Of a stretch of DNA of 64,000 bases, positions 12,401 to 20,688 are shown piece after piece (within the stretch, counting starts at the first letter, position 1; each line of letters starts with the position of its first letter). Origin of the DNA: Enoplolaimus lenunculus (Eukaryota > Nematoda > Enoplea > Enoplida > Thoracostomopsidae); the NCBI GenBank assembly GCA_030248215.1, contig JASANG010003915.1:62001-126000 (forward strand), read 5' to 3'. Under the pieces are notes generated by a model. It ran no database searches and had not been told where the DNA came from. It saw only the letters and a list, made by a program, of their open reading frames with translations. Position numbers and translations under genes: made by a program.

Positions 12401-13068
12401 AAATTCACGTCGATCCACTAAGTTACACCGTGGAACGCGAGATTTTGCCGGATCGTACTGTGCGCCGTTGGTGTTGCTGAGTTTTGATTGGTTGATGAGT
12501 TGGATGGCTTCACGCAACGGCTGAGGCCTTGATTCCGGCAGGGATGTTGGGACAGACACCGGAGCGACTACACAACCGTACCGAATTTCCGATAGCGATC
12601 TCAGATAACTGGTCAGTACGGTTGCAACCGGGAGACAAGTCCTTTTCACTACTGGTTTGGTGCACGCGAGAAATTCTTCGACCAACTCCAACGAATTACA
12701 ACGCCATTTTGATTTTGGAGACAAATGACTCGACGCAGCGTTAAATTTAGAAACACAAGGAGCGATTTGAGCTGAAAATTTGGGCGAAATCAAGCATTGA
12801 GAAAACGATGCGGCAAGAATTTGACGATTTTGTGAGTCGCAAAGGGTACCGTAGAAATTGATTATGATGTTGAGTAGAGTAAGCTCGCAGTCAGGTGCAA
12901 CGAATGGTTCGATGCACGTCGCGTATCGCGAGTACGCTTCACAAGTTGCGTTGATCATCGCCGGCGACTGAGATGAAAAAAAGTAGTCTGGGGTGAAAAT
13001 TGAGAACGGGATTGACTCGACGTGCCACAGGCAACCGTTTAAGCTCACCTGATTTGAACACAGCGCTT
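124..13068 (-). CDS. Gene A: secreted Cys-rich mosaic protein with TIL domains (9 internal exons, both ends missing)
   Basis: Exons in transcript order: 13068-11599, 11123-11058, 10758-10717, 9555-9352, 8924-8703, 7771-7610, 7118-6939, 5123-4155, 462-124. Every exon starts with two bases completing a codon and ends with one base of the next, so all introns are phase 1 and all exons are symmetric. The frame stays open across all nine joins, giving about 1218 residues. Domains in order: a long Cys-rich region with four repeats; two short linkers; four small Cys-rich modules; TIL; Ser/Thr/Pro tail; TIL. Phase-1 symmetric exons are typical of shuffled extracellular modules, and TIL domains usually inhibit serine proteases, so a secreted inhibitor or matrix-like protein is inferred. 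No signal peptide exon was found upstream, and the gene appears to continue beyond base 1. It could be two adjacent genes, although shared phase and frame favour one. Confidence 0.6.
504..703. mobile_element. Palindromic CACTG element, copy 1
   Basis: Begins CACTGCAAAAAATGGTGAGT and ends in its reverse complement. The two arms pair almost throughout, so it is a foldback MITE of about 200 bp lying in the intron upstream of the 124-462 exon. The inner parts carry the repeated word GAGTCAAATTGACTC. Two sister copies (18010, 45790) have TA on both sides, which suggests Tc1/mariner-type insertion. Confidence 0.8.
873..1080. mobile_element. Palindromic CACTG element, copy 2
   Basis: Same family as the copy at 504, about 170 bp away in the same intron, with the same outer arms and a diverged centre. 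The left end is slightly eroded. Confidence 0.75.
1081..1438. other. No gene seen
   Basis: AT-rich sequence without a convincing exon or repeat boundary. It would be intronic if the 4155 and 462 exons belong to one gene. Confidence 0.5.
1439..1725. mobile_element. AAGCCCTATTCACACGTGC-type MITE, copy 1
   Basis: Both ends carry the inverted motif TTCACACGTGCAAGTTTTTG. The interior is rich in GCAGCTGCAA words. The left end is eroded. Other copies lie at 6068, 13659, 20402, 23057, 37078 and fragments at 48854 and 56175. Confidence 0.75.
1770..1933. mobile_element. GGCCCGTAGCC-type short element, copy 1
   Basis: Starts CAGGCCCGTAGCCAGCTCAC and ends TTGGCTACGGGCCCG. About 160 bp, with a G-run interior. 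Two nested copies (26793, 49295) show exact 8-bp target duplications, so the family is hAT-like. Confidence 0.75.
1934..3135. other. Mostly unassigned intronic sequence, with a decayed exon copy near 2650-2845
   Basis: Bases 2700-2842 match 34190-34334. The minus-strand exon at 34153-34233 has a degenerate counterpart here in which the second Cys of its CPEC motif is lost. A plus-strand open stretch 2538-2705 with many Cys and splice-like ends overlaps this copy and is not accepted as a gene. Nothing else is recognised. Confidence 0.4.
3144..3502. mobile_element. GGCC hAT-like MITE with TTAGGC-like array; 8-bp TSD
   Basis: Flanked by the exact repeat GGGTTCAA at 3136-3143 and 3503-3510. Termini are GGCTAATGTAAAG and CTTTACATGGGCC, with subterminal GGGGCGGAAC and its inverse. 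The middle (3188-3420) is a run of AAGCCT/AAGCGT hexamers, the complement of TTAGGC. It is the best-bounded copy of the commonest family in the window. Confidence 0.9.
3590..3775. repeat. Diverged copy of the GACCCGAATAAG dispersed repeat
   Basis: Shares the words AATAAATATCAGTC and CTCTTATT with the better copies at 27480-27870 and 32085-32482. Ends are unclear. Confidence 0.4.
3816..3977. mobile_element. GGCCCGTAGCC-type short element, copy 2
   Basis: Same layout as 1770-1933: AGCCCGCTCACC at the left, TTGGCTACGGATCC at the right, G/C-run interior. Confidence 0.7.
4155..5123 (-). CDS. Gene A exon: first TIL domain plus long Ser/Thr/Pro tail
   Basis: The acceptor is ACATCAG before 5123 and the donor GTAAGG after 4155, both phase 1; a stop lies further on at 4057 if the donor is ignored. 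The N-terminal 65 residues form a TIL domain with ten Cys (CGPDERYQECGSSCPPTC, then CVSGCFCA and CLHERRC). It has an unusual insertion rich in Pro and His between the fifth and sixth Cys. About 250 residues follow, dominated by Thr, Ser, Pro and Val with no Cys, consistent with a mucin-like O-glycosylated stalk. A Ser-rich run near residues 250-270 stands out. Confidence 0.75.
5258..5539. mobile_element. CCAAGAGT-terminated MITE, copy 1
   Basis: Starts CCAAGAGTAGATAATGAC and ends GCGATTATACACTCTTGG, a short terminal inverted repeat. The interior has GGGGTCCCACATGG and CACCGGG words. A second full copy lies at 33376-33688. Confidence 0.75.
5540..6067. other. No gene; small decayed TTAGGC-type remnant at 5870-5950
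   Basis: AT-rich intronic sequence. Degenerate AAGCCT words at 5870-5950 look like an old GGCC-family fragment. Confidence 0.45.
6068..6346. mobile_element. AAGCCCTATTCACACGTGC-type MITE, copy 2
   Basis: Left AAGCCATATTCACACGTAC, right CACGTGTGAATAGGGCTTA. Full-length copy of about 280 bp. Confidence 0.85.
6611..6770. mobile_element. GGCCCGTAGCC-type short element, inverted copy
   Basis: Reverse orientation: the right end reads GGTGAGCTGGATACGGGCCTG. The rest matches the other copies in reverse. Confidence 0.65.
6939..7118 (-). CDS. Gene A exon: CxxC Cys-rich module (third of the set)
   Basis: Acceptor TTTCAG, donor GTAAGA, phase 1 at both ends, 180 bp. Cys spacing is C-x2-C-x6-C-x7-C-x21-C-x3-C, beginning TCYFCDMERMSC and ending QTCTADC. 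The next exon completes a Glu codon. Small disulfide-bonded module of unknown function; the C-x3-C end recalls Kunitz domains but the N-terminal half does not. Confidence 0.7.
7195..7575. mobile_element. Partial TGGGACGTCCCA-type MITE
   Basis: Contains GGGACGTCCCAGTTG at 7561 and the AACAAGGTTTATAT words of the full copy at 44571-45092. The opposite end is lost. Confidence 0.55.
7610..7771 (-). CDS. Gene A exon: CxxC Cys-rich module (second of the set)
   Basis: Acceptor ATTTCAG, donor GTACGC, phase 1 at both ends, 162 bp. Spacing C-x2-C-x6-C-x7-C-x18-C-x3-C, starting QCWLCDITTKKC and ending AQCSQAC. Nearly the same spacing as the 6939 exon, which suggests duplication of one exon. Confidence 0.7.
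7835..8200. repeat. Decayed TTAGGC-type element
   Basis: AAGCCTAAGC words near 8090 and a right part that ends in a GGCC-family-like tail (GAAACCGGAACGGCC). Ends are not certain. Confidence 0.35.
8301..8606 (+). mobile_element. TTAA-flanked (piggyBac-like) MITE with tRNA-like core, copy 1
   Basis: Flanked by TTAA at 8297-8300 and 8607-8610. Ends are CCCCTTCTCACATTGAG and CATGTGAGAAAGGG. The interior has an A-box-like TAGCTGAGTGGT and a B-box-like GTTCGAATCC with tRNA-like spacing. An internal stretch (CGCAGTGTATATAC) is duplicated in this copy only. Confidence 0.85.
8703..8924 (-). CDS. Gene A exon: reduced four-Cys module
   Basis: Acceptor AATTACAG, donor GTACCA, phase 1 at both ends, 222 bp. 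Only four Cys: VC-x9-C-x22-C-x3-C, ending QTCATSC. Compared with its neighbours it lacks the leading C-x2-C pair partner and one central Cys, so two disulfides at most. A GGCCCGTAGCC-type element sits about 20 bp upstream of its acceptor. Confidence 0.6.
8946..9078. mobile_element. GGCCCGTAGCC-type short element, partial inverted copy
   Basis: Matches the right two thirds of the family in reverse (CAAGGTGAGCTGGCTAC near 9057). The left end is missing near the splice acceptor of the 8703-8924 exon. Confidence 0.55.
9352..9555 (-). CDS. Gene A exon: CxxC Cys-rich module (first of the set)
   Basis: Acceptor TTTTCAG, donor GTAAAA, phase 1 at both ends, 204 bp. A Pro/Glu linker leads into C-x2-C-x5-C-x8-C-x13-C-x3-C (RICYTCTPTYTC at the start, GDECYKSC at the end). 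The end segment FSTGDECYKSC resembles the C-terminus of Kunitz domains. This exon is the closest in gene A to the modules of gene B. Confidence 0.7.
9659..9922 (+). mobile_element. TTAA-flanked MITE with tRNA-like core, copy 2
   Basis: TTAA at 9655-9658 and 9923-9926. Same parts as the copy at 8301. A GGCC-family fragment abuts its right edge. Confidence 0.8.
9926..10080. mobile_element. GGCC hAT-like MITE, left end missing
   Basis: Contains GATCAGGGGC, a TTAGGC run at 9999-10030 and the right end CTTTACACTGGTC. Confidence 0.7.
10274..10437. mobile_element. GGCCCGTAGCC-type short element, inverted copy
   Basis: Left CGGGCCCGTAGCCA, right GGTGAGCTGGCTACTGG; the interior matches the family in reverse. 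Confidence 0.65.
10717..10758 (-). CDS. Gene A exon: 42-bp Ser/Glu linker
   Basis: Microexon between TTTTAG and GTAAGT, phase 1 at both ends, encoding about 14 residues (PESASEKSSSAAS). Low complexity and no Cys, so a spacer between modules. A GGCC MITE begins only 12 bp upstream of its acceptor. Confidence 0.55.
10771..10945. mobile_element. GGCC hAT-like MITE next to a microexon
   Basis: Left GGCCAACGTATAGAAC, right GTTCCGCTCCGGATCTTTAG, with short AAGCCT words inside. It leaves only TTTAATTTTAG as the pyrimidine tract of the 10717-10758 exon. Confidence 0.75.
11058..11123 (-). CDS. Gene A exon: 66-bp linker
   Basis: Between TTTTACAG and GTAACA, phase 1 at both ends. Encodes KAITQQPPNLDGYTDQGG and a few more residues, a Gln/Pro/Gly spacer without Cys. 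Confidence 0.55.
11215..11402. mobile_element. GGCC hAT-like MITE with AAGCCT run
   Basis: Left GGCCAATGTAAAGAACAGG, right CTGTTCTATACATGGCC, with a 30-bp AAGCCT array. No clear target duplication. Confidence 0.8.
11599..13068 (-). CDS. Gene A exon: long Cys-rich region with four repeats
   Basis: A single 1470-bp exon (acceptor AATTTCAG, donor GTAAGT, phase 1 both ends). It encodes about 489 residues with four related blocks, each of the form C-x6/10-C-x5/9-C then a helical-looking stretch and another Cys. The blocks start near NATCEAYSRYATC, WRCNSLELVEEFLAC, AMCNSFRQLQQC and GYCENLEAIAQYGTC. Between the second and third is a charged linker, and the end is Gly/Ala/Pro/Glu-rich. The blocks recall nematode DUF19-like secreted domains only loosely, and I assign no family. 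The length is unusual among the short exons around it. Confidence 0.7.
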
Positions 13069-13200
13069 CTGAAATTATAAAAATAGCGTCGTTCATTGGT
13101 AAACTTTTCTGATATGAATATTTCTATTTCTGCTTAGATTGAATTTCAAACCATGATTCGAATATTGATACTGTCATATAGAAACGTTTGACTGTCGATC

Positions 13201-13359
13201 CAGGTCCGTAGCCAGCTCACTTTGCTGGGGCGGGGCTAAAAAATTTTCAGGAGGTGCATTCAAGGGTTTTCAATGAATTACAAGCAAGTTGAAAATTTTT
13301 ACGGGGGGGCTTTTCCAGGAGGGCTGAGCCCCCCTGGCCACCTTTTTGGCTGCAGGCCC
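13201..13359. mobile_element. GGCCCGTAGCC-type short element, copy
   Basis: Left CAGGTCCGTAGCCAGCTCAC, right TTTTTGGCTGCAGGCCC. Confidence 0.7.
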
Positions 13360-13658
13360 TTTTCGACCTACTACAAGAGCTTGGCGGTTAAGCCCGAGAA
13401 GGCTAACAGTAGTAAAATGTTACCTGATAAACACGGAAGCAAAGCTGTTAGAAATGATATGGCAACTGGTACAATATAATACATGATGATCGGTCAAGTT
13501 ATTATTTATTAAGCTTATAATTGATGCTAAATACAGCCGTTAGAACTACCATTTAACTCTTCTGAAAGTTTAGTGAAATGATTTTTAGAATTATTTTTTA
13601 TGTTTATCTTTAATTTACTAATGCTAAAATAACAACAGCGACAAGAAGGTTATTCATA

Positions 13659-13959
13659 AAGCCTCATTCACACGTGCAAGGTTTTGCAGCGAGAACTCGC
13701 AGCCGCAACTTGCACGAAATATTTGAAGCTGTAAGTATTTTCAAAGGAACATTCCGATGGACAAATCAAACTGCAGGTGCAACAAATTGAAACAACTTGC
13801 GACTGCGTTCACAGGTGCGAATTAAAATCAATAGCATGAATTCCAGTGAACAATTTGCCGTGGCAAGTACTTCAAAACTGCTTTGTGGCCAAACTTGCAC
13901 ATGCAAGTTGCACGTGCATGATTTTGCTGCAAAAACTTGCACGTGTGAATAGGACTTTA
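13659..13959. mobile_element. AAGCCCTATTCACACGTGC-type MITE, copy 3
   Basis: Left AAGCCTCATTCACACGTGC, right CACGTGTGAATAGGACTTTA; about 300 bp. Confidence 0.85.
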
Positions 13960-14868
13960 ACGTAAAATCATAGTCCAGTAGAATAATTTATTTTTATTTC
14001 GTAATAGTAAAGGTTTTCACGGCCCGAGTCAGGTACTTAAATTTCAACACGTCTGTTCTGGCAAACTTAAATTCTTGATAATATTTCAAATTTGAACGCA
14101 ACCTGTAAAATGATTAAAACGTTCATTGAATATGCATTAGCGCATTATAGTCAAAAGTAACTTATGATTAAATCTTAGTAATGAACTTCATGATGGTTCG
14201 TTGCGAGACAAACCAAGTCAATGTGGTACCAGGTGCCAAGGTACTAAAAGGAAGTTCCGCCAAGAAAGCATTATTATTGCCTACATACCTATTCAGCGTA
14301 TATGCCGAGTCTGTATACCGGAAGTTTAAATCATTAAAGTTGTAAAAACTTAAAAATTTACAGCGTAAAACCACTGGGACTAAAAAGTGTCACCTAACCA
14401 TAAATAGAAAAACACGGCCCATGTTACTTTTAAGGCCGTACCGGGTTCCGGTAGGTCTATAAAAGAGTAGGATTAGATTCTGGACTACATTTTTTGATTA
14501 TGCCTTTGCGTTTAGGTTTAGGCGTAGGTTTAGTGCAACTCTAAAAAGCGATTTTTTGTAAGATTCACTAATAGATATCAACTTGTATTTGATTGGCCAC
14601 GCTTTAAGTCGAAATATCGCCTATTAATATCGCCCAACCTGCCTGATTTTTACAGCATACAAATTTAAGCTACATTTTACGCAAGACTATATGTTTGGTT
14701 CAGGTTATCTGTATCTTCATACCCTAATTAATTCATATAATACACCTATTTATCCAATATTTATTAGTTTCTTCGCGTTTTTGTTAACTAAAGTTACGAC
14801 ACCGTTCACAATACGGCTGTGATTTGCAATTAAACGTTTCTTTACTGTCAATGAACTTGTGTTTGCAG

Positions 14869-14905
<37 letters not shown>

Positions 14906-15360
14906 CGCATTAAAATCTGCGATATTTGCATCGTTTTTTTGTCAATCGCTCAGAAATCGCACATTTCCGTTATTCTTGGTGCAGTTTTGTTGATCTTCTA
15001 TTGTTTTGTTGCTGTCTTTTGTACGTGTGTGTGTATATGTATTTATATGTATACATTTACATAAATATTTCCGTCAACTTATACTAATTAATCGACTTTA
15101 GAAGTTTTTCCTACCGCATTTCTAAAGTTCTTTCAACTGCGACAGAACTTTGTACGCAAAATTACGACTCTACAATCGCTATTTTCTAAATGCAATTTAT
15201 CGCAGTAAACTGCATGCATTAATGTGTGTAATTGAGACGAGGGACGATATCGCTATCATTTTTGGGATATTTTCGGTTTATCTGCTTCCGAGCTGTCGTT
15301 TAGTTCAAAACGGTGTTAATTTAAAAATGGCTACAAATTTTAGAGCTAATCATTTCTTTC
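13960..15360. other. Gene-poor; partial GGCC element at 14416-14560 and TA microsatellite at 14871-14901
   Basis: The partial element starts GGCCCATGTTACTTTTAAGG and carries TTTAGGCG words but has no right end. The remainder is AT-rich without exons or repeats I recognise. The first exons of gene A could lie here but were not found. Confidence 0.5.
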
Positions 15361-15552
15361 GGCCCATGTAAAGATCAGGGGCGGAACGTTTTTCTGTGGA
15401 ACTAGAAAAGAGTAAGCTTAAGCTTTAGACTAAACGTTTTGGTTGGCTTAGGCTTACGCTTAGGCTTAAGCTTATAGGAATAATCTCATTGTTACGCTTA
15501 TGCTTAGGAATATGGTTGTAATACTGTTCCGCCTCGGTTCTTTACACTTGCC
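15361..15552. mobile_element. GGCC hAT-like MITE with TTAGGC run
   Basis: Left GGCCCATGTAAAGATCAGG, right TTCTTTACACTTGCC. Flanks share ATTTCTT, an eroded target duplication. Confidence 0.8.
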
Positions 15553-16778
15553 ATTTCTTCTAAATTATTTCAAATTTGTAAAACACTCAAATTTTAAAGT
15601 CCTGATCATATGTTCAAGCCGAACAAAGTATTTGCCGAAAATTTTGTAAATTTTACAGATTTTTCGACACAGTTTTGGCAAAAAAAGTTGACAATTGTAA
15701 AATTTTTTATTAATATCAGACGTACGGATTTTGACTGATTTTAGAATAGCTTATTTGCTGGTTTGCCATCGATCTGCATTCACACCAACTCGGTCTTTAG
15801 TAGGCTTACATTCTAGACTACATTTTTGCTTAGGCTTCGGCTTGGCTTAGGCTTAGGCTTACGTTTAGCAAAACGCTTTTGCAACGCTTAGGCTTAGGCT
15901 TAGAAATACGCTTGCATTAATTGTTACGGCCCTAAAAATAACATTGGCCATTTTGTGTGAATTGACTCGAGCAGGTAATGAAAAGCTGAAATATGTCAAA
16001 ATTTGCAAAATTGGACCACTTTACCACAAGTATGCTGTCTTGAGAAGGGACAGCCTAACAGCCCATTTTCGCAACAAATTCGGTGTATCGGGATCCTTTA
16101 TCCTTATTTTTGCCTGCCGCGGTATTTTGCGCAACTGCTGCCCGACAACCTGATGCGGAATCGATCCTTATCCGTCCTTCTGATACGAAAGCTCAAATTA
16201 CAATGTTGAAGTCAAATCAACACGAGACAAATCATGATCCGACTGCCTCGGTTATAACATGAATCCCACATGAGTTTAATTTTAAGCAAATCCACGATTT
16301 TATGATAAATAAAGTTTGCTGACTATTTAATAGTTTAAAAAACACAGTCAATAAATACAATAATCATCCGAGTGTGCGAAAAAAAAATCGACACCGTCTA
16401 CAAACTGTACACAGTGTCAGCAGCAGTTAAGGTTTTAGACTTGAAAAATCGCTTCAGTTACAATTAAATTAATAGTTTTTACGAAGAAAACAGTTAAAAG
16501 TTGTAAATAAACTGAATTTTTGATAAGGACGACTGGATATAAAAACAGTAGAAATTGTTGGCAAACGAAGCGTAAGTTTTTTTTCGGCTCACAATCAATT
16601 TTTTGACATCAAAACTCGGGATACGCAAACGGTACAGTTCTTTACGGCTGTCAAATTTTAATTTACTATTTTAAAAAAAAAATTAAAATGAAACTAATCA
16701 GATTTAGAATTACGTTATTGACTTTTTTGTTTTTAAGAATTATCACTGCCTCAAACCCATGTTTGCGAACGAACTATC
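15553..16778. other. No gene; degenerate TTAGGC run at 15815-15910
   Basis: The run at 15815 is part of a decayed GGCC-family copy. Bases 15955-16080 are distantly related to the reverse of 40290-40400. Confidence 0.45.
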
Positions 16779-16786
16779 AAAAAATG

Positions 16787-17012
16787 GGCTCATGCGACTT
16801 TAAGGGACGTCCAGGTTTCTGGTGGGTCTATGAAAGAGTAGGTTTAGACTGTACATTTTTTGCTTAGACTTAGGCTTAGGCTTAAACACACATTCTTTCA
16901 AGGCTTAGGCTTAGGCTTAGGCTTAGGCTTAAACACACATTCATGCAAGGCTTAGGCTTAGGCTTAGGGATACGCTTAATCTACTGTTACGCCCCTCAAA
17001 GTAACATTGGCC
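16787..17012. mobile_element. GGCC hAT-like MITE (TTACTTTAAGG subfamily), exact TSD
   Basis: AAAAAATG repeats exactly at 16779-16786 and 17013-17020. Termini are GGCTCATG...TTTAAGGGACGTCC and CGCCCCTCAAAGTAACATTGGCC. The interior is a TTAGGC array. Confidence 0.9.
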
Positions 17013-17020
17013 AAAAAATG

Positions 17021-17634
17021 TATCACTGTCTCATATACAGGGGTTTGCCGAATCGAAACCTGCGACTGACTCAACTCATTCATGATGGTCGAGCTTCGAG
17101 AGTTGATTGCCAAAAAGAATTTCAGAATTTGTGGTTCGAACCAAGAACCGTTTCCGTCGCAGTTTTGGTTGCATATTTCAGCTGGACGATATTTCCCTAT
17201 TTTATCTGAGTCGTTTTAAAATTATACAATTTTGCGCAAACTTAAGAATGCATTCAAGTCTACGGTAAAGATACAATCAACTGTCAACTTTTACTGATTC
17301 TTGTCAGAGTGGCTTTAGTACACGATGAAGTCTTGATGTTTTTTATTATGTAACTTAGGGTGCAGTGCCATTTTAGCACACAGCAATATACACCGTAGGG
17401 GGTTAGACCTATTGGCCGGGGGCTCGTAGGGTGAAGAAGATAGGAGGAACAGTCTGGCATTTTATATCACTAATTTGGTGCCTTTGAAAATATGTGTACA
17501 AGCTTAACATATCTAACTAACAGTTTAACAGCTGAAATTATAAACATTTAAGTAATATTTTTAATTTTAAAAACATCAAAAGATATATAAAATGAATGAA
17601 ATCCGTTTTATTACTAAATAAGTTCAATAATATA
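17021..17634. other. No feature recognised
   Basis: AT-rich, no convincing coding stretch or repeat. Confidence 0.5.
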
Positions 17635-17810
17635 GCCAATGTAAAGAACAGGGGCGGAACAGTATTATAACGATATTCCTACACCTAAGCCTAAACCTAA
17701 GCGTAAGCCTAAGTGTAAGCCTAAGCGTATGAATGAGCATATTCCTAAGCCTAAGCCTAAAGCCTAAGCCAAGCAAAAATTAGTCTAAATATTAAGCTTT
17801 CTCTATAAAT
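17635..17810. mobile_element. GGCC hAT-like MITE, right end lost
   Basis: GCCAATGTAAAGAACAGGGG then an AAGCCT/AAGCGT array; it stops after the conserved TTAGTCTAAA word. Confidence 0.7.
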
Positions 17811-18009
17811 TCTTAAAATCAATTTTCCTAAATTTGAAATTTTCAACTTTAATCCCAAAATAGCTTGTATTTTATTAAATTTCACTCAGACATCAATCAG
17901 AACCCGAACAAATTGCAGCCTTCAAACATTCAGCTAAATTTAAAGGTACAAGTACTCATTGCAATTTATGAGTAAGCGTCATGACTTTTTTCAGTATCTA
18001 TTCTATGTA

Positions 18010-18261
18010 CACTGCAAAAAATGGTGAGTCAAATTGACTGTGTTCGAAATAGGCTTTTCCTGACTACGCAAACGGAGTCAAAATTTGACTCCGTCTGAGT
18101 CAAATTTGATTCACTGAGTCGCACGTTTTATTCTGGCGGAGTCAAATTCGATTCACTGAGTCGCACGTTTGACTCTAACGGAGTCGCATTCGGCTCAATT
18201 TGTGTAGTTCCGAAAAGCCAATTTCGGAAAGAGTCAATTTGACTCACCATTTTTTGCAATG
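18010..18261. mobile_element. Palindromic CACTG element, copy 3
   Basis: Long inverted arms from CACTGCAAAAAATGGTGAGT to its reverse, with TA immediately outside both ends. The centre carries CACTGAGTCGCACGTTT twice. Confidence 0.8.
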
Positions 18262-20280
18262 TATGAACATTAGAGTTCTTGTTTCGAAACAATTCTGGCC
18301 AAAATCAATGTCGCCTAAGTTTAAGACATCAGCTTAGACTCAGACTTAGAAGAATTATATGAAAGTCCTGGTTTTGGAACGTGTCCTACGAATGAAGTTT
18401 TCCGATTTTGTTTCAAGCAGGGTACTTAGAACAAAATCAGTGATTTCGAAAAAAACCGAACGCTGAGAAGAATAAATTTTTTGCTAAATACCCAAACAGA
18501 CGTTTTCTGGATTTAAAAACAGGGTTTTTGTCTAAAACATCTCAAAACAACGGTGTCATCTAACGCCCACAGTCAATCGATGCATCAAACGTTGTCTTCG
18601 TACGCATCTGAGTGTCTTAACAGCAAAAATATTAACATTTTGAAGACATCGTAGGAGTATAACTTTGAGTACAATAATAACAACAAAAGTAACATTTTTG
18701 TCGTAATAAACAGTTTGATAGAAAATTAGCTGTAATTTTTGCTTAAGTCAACGCCTGAGAAACGCAGTACATCGTAGCATAGTTGAAACAGCGATTGATG
18801 CTTACGTTATTTTTTTGCTTGTTTTAGCTTTTCTATAAACCTGACTGAAGTATTTGTTGAAAATTTCAGTAAAAATGATACAAATGTAATATAGTTTTTT
18901 TAATATTTGGTGGAGTTTGGGAAATACACAATTATTGTCTTCTTTAATTTAAAATGCTAAACAAAATGAGTGAAAACATAACGCTTTTGAGGTAGAAAAA
19001 ACGATACACTTAATAGCAACGTTCACAGTTTTTATGGCAAATTTTTGAAATTTTTTGGTTACACAACAAAATTGCAACTGCAATCTGCGTTTGTTTATCA
19101 GTAAGCTTATGGACGTCCCTGTATGAATACGGACGTCCCTGCATGAGTCGTGCTTGTAAACGGATTATTTCGTGTTATGCATGGTCCACAATAAGAAGTG
19201 ACACAATGATGGATAATTTCTAGTCATTCCCGCAAATTAACAAATTTATAAAATATTTTATTTCAATTTGTTAAAGTTAATTTCAAAAATTTTGATAAAT
19301 TTAGCACAAGAGAAACTTCCCATTCAGTTTCAATTACAAAGCTGAGCCGCAACAAAATAAGCGACAAACTACGGATGTTGTATCTGCAATTTTTTGAGGC
19401 TTCAAAAGAGAAAAGACGATTTCAACCTGTAAAACAATTGTTATCTTAACGACGTTGTACCGGTATGGGTTGTTAGGTTTTAGAAGACGACAGCCGTAGG
19501 TACTGAGTTGCAAACATTATGTGCTGAAATGAAGTTGCAGTTGCATTTAAGGTAAATTATAACAAAACCGTATTCTCAAACGACCTTAAAGCTTGTTCGG
19601 TTTGCTGAAGCGAAGCTTGTTAGCTGTTTAGAACGGGCTCAAAGTCGCCACTACCTTAGACATTATTTCTGAAAATCTATTGCTAAACTGGCATTCAGCG
19701 CACAACTGGATGTCCGTCTCCGGCTGCGGCAGAAAATCGACATTGGACCCCGCGTCCGGGCTCCTGTAGAATTTCTACCGGATGTTCCGGCAATTTTGGT
19801 AAAAAAATTTGCACGTTTTACAGAATCAATATGCTTGGTGTGTTTCGTATTGATTTTTTTGTTTAATTTCAAAAACAATTACCGAGATTTCGCAAAAAAT
19901 TAAACGCAAAGCAAAAGATTTAGCAACACCTTACAGATATTTGCTAAAATTAGCAGATTAAGCATCGTTTTAGTTGACTTCCGGCTCCGGTATTTTTCAT
20001 CTCCGGTTGCGCCCTGGCCACAGATGCTATTCAAATTTGACACTACAGAACTAAAAGCATAAAACTTAATGTTACAAACCCGATATAAAATATCGCTTAA
20101 AGAAAAGTTTCATTGCTTAAACAGCCATTAAACGAGTAAGGTCACTCAAAGACTTCATTAAGCGAATTAAGACCACGTTATATTTTAATTTAAGACTCTA
20201 AAATTGCGTTGAAACATAAAATTGATACAGTAAATATATGGCCACAACTTTTAAAGCAAACACTTTATTATACTAATCTA
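18262..20280. other. Gene-poor AT-rich stretch with a CAGGGT-type fragment near 19690-20015
   Basis: The fragment has CTCCGGCTGCGGCAGAAAAT and CATCTCCGGTTGCGCCCTGG, matching the family bounded at 37323-37676. GGACGTCCCTG occurs twice near 19113-19141. No exons seen. Confidence 0.45.
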
Positions 20281-20401
20281 AAGCCCTGTTCACACGTGCA
20301 AGTTTCTGCAGCGTTGCAGCTGCCAACCACTTGTGGTTAGTGCCTCAACGAATTGAGTCAAGTCAACTGTGTAAAATTGATATGTTATTACGCATTATCC
20401 T

Positions 20402-20688
20402 AAGCCGCATTCACACGTGCAAGTTTTTGCAGCGAGAACTCACAGTTGCAACTTGCATTAAATGCTTACAGCTGTAAGTATTTTCAAAGGAACATTCCGA
20501 TTGACCAATCAAATTCCAAGTGCAAGAAATTTAAGCGACTTACAACTGCATTCACAGGAGCGAATTTAATCACAAATCCAATGAATTCCAGTCAATAATA
20601 TGCAGCTGTAAGAATTTCAACTTGCGCGTGCTAGTTGCACGTTCAAGTCTTTGCTGCAAAAACTTGCACGTGTCAATAAGGCTTTAGA
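20402..20688. mobile_element. AAGCCCTATTCACACGTGC-type MITE, copy 4
   Basis: Left AAGCCGCATTCACACGTGC, right CACGTGTCAATAAGGCTT. A second left-end fragment of the family lies just upstream at 20281-20340. Confidence 0.8.

Noticed and set aside
11582-12744. Several plus-strand frames of 70-114 residues
   Set aside because: Shadows of the long gene A exon on the minus strand.
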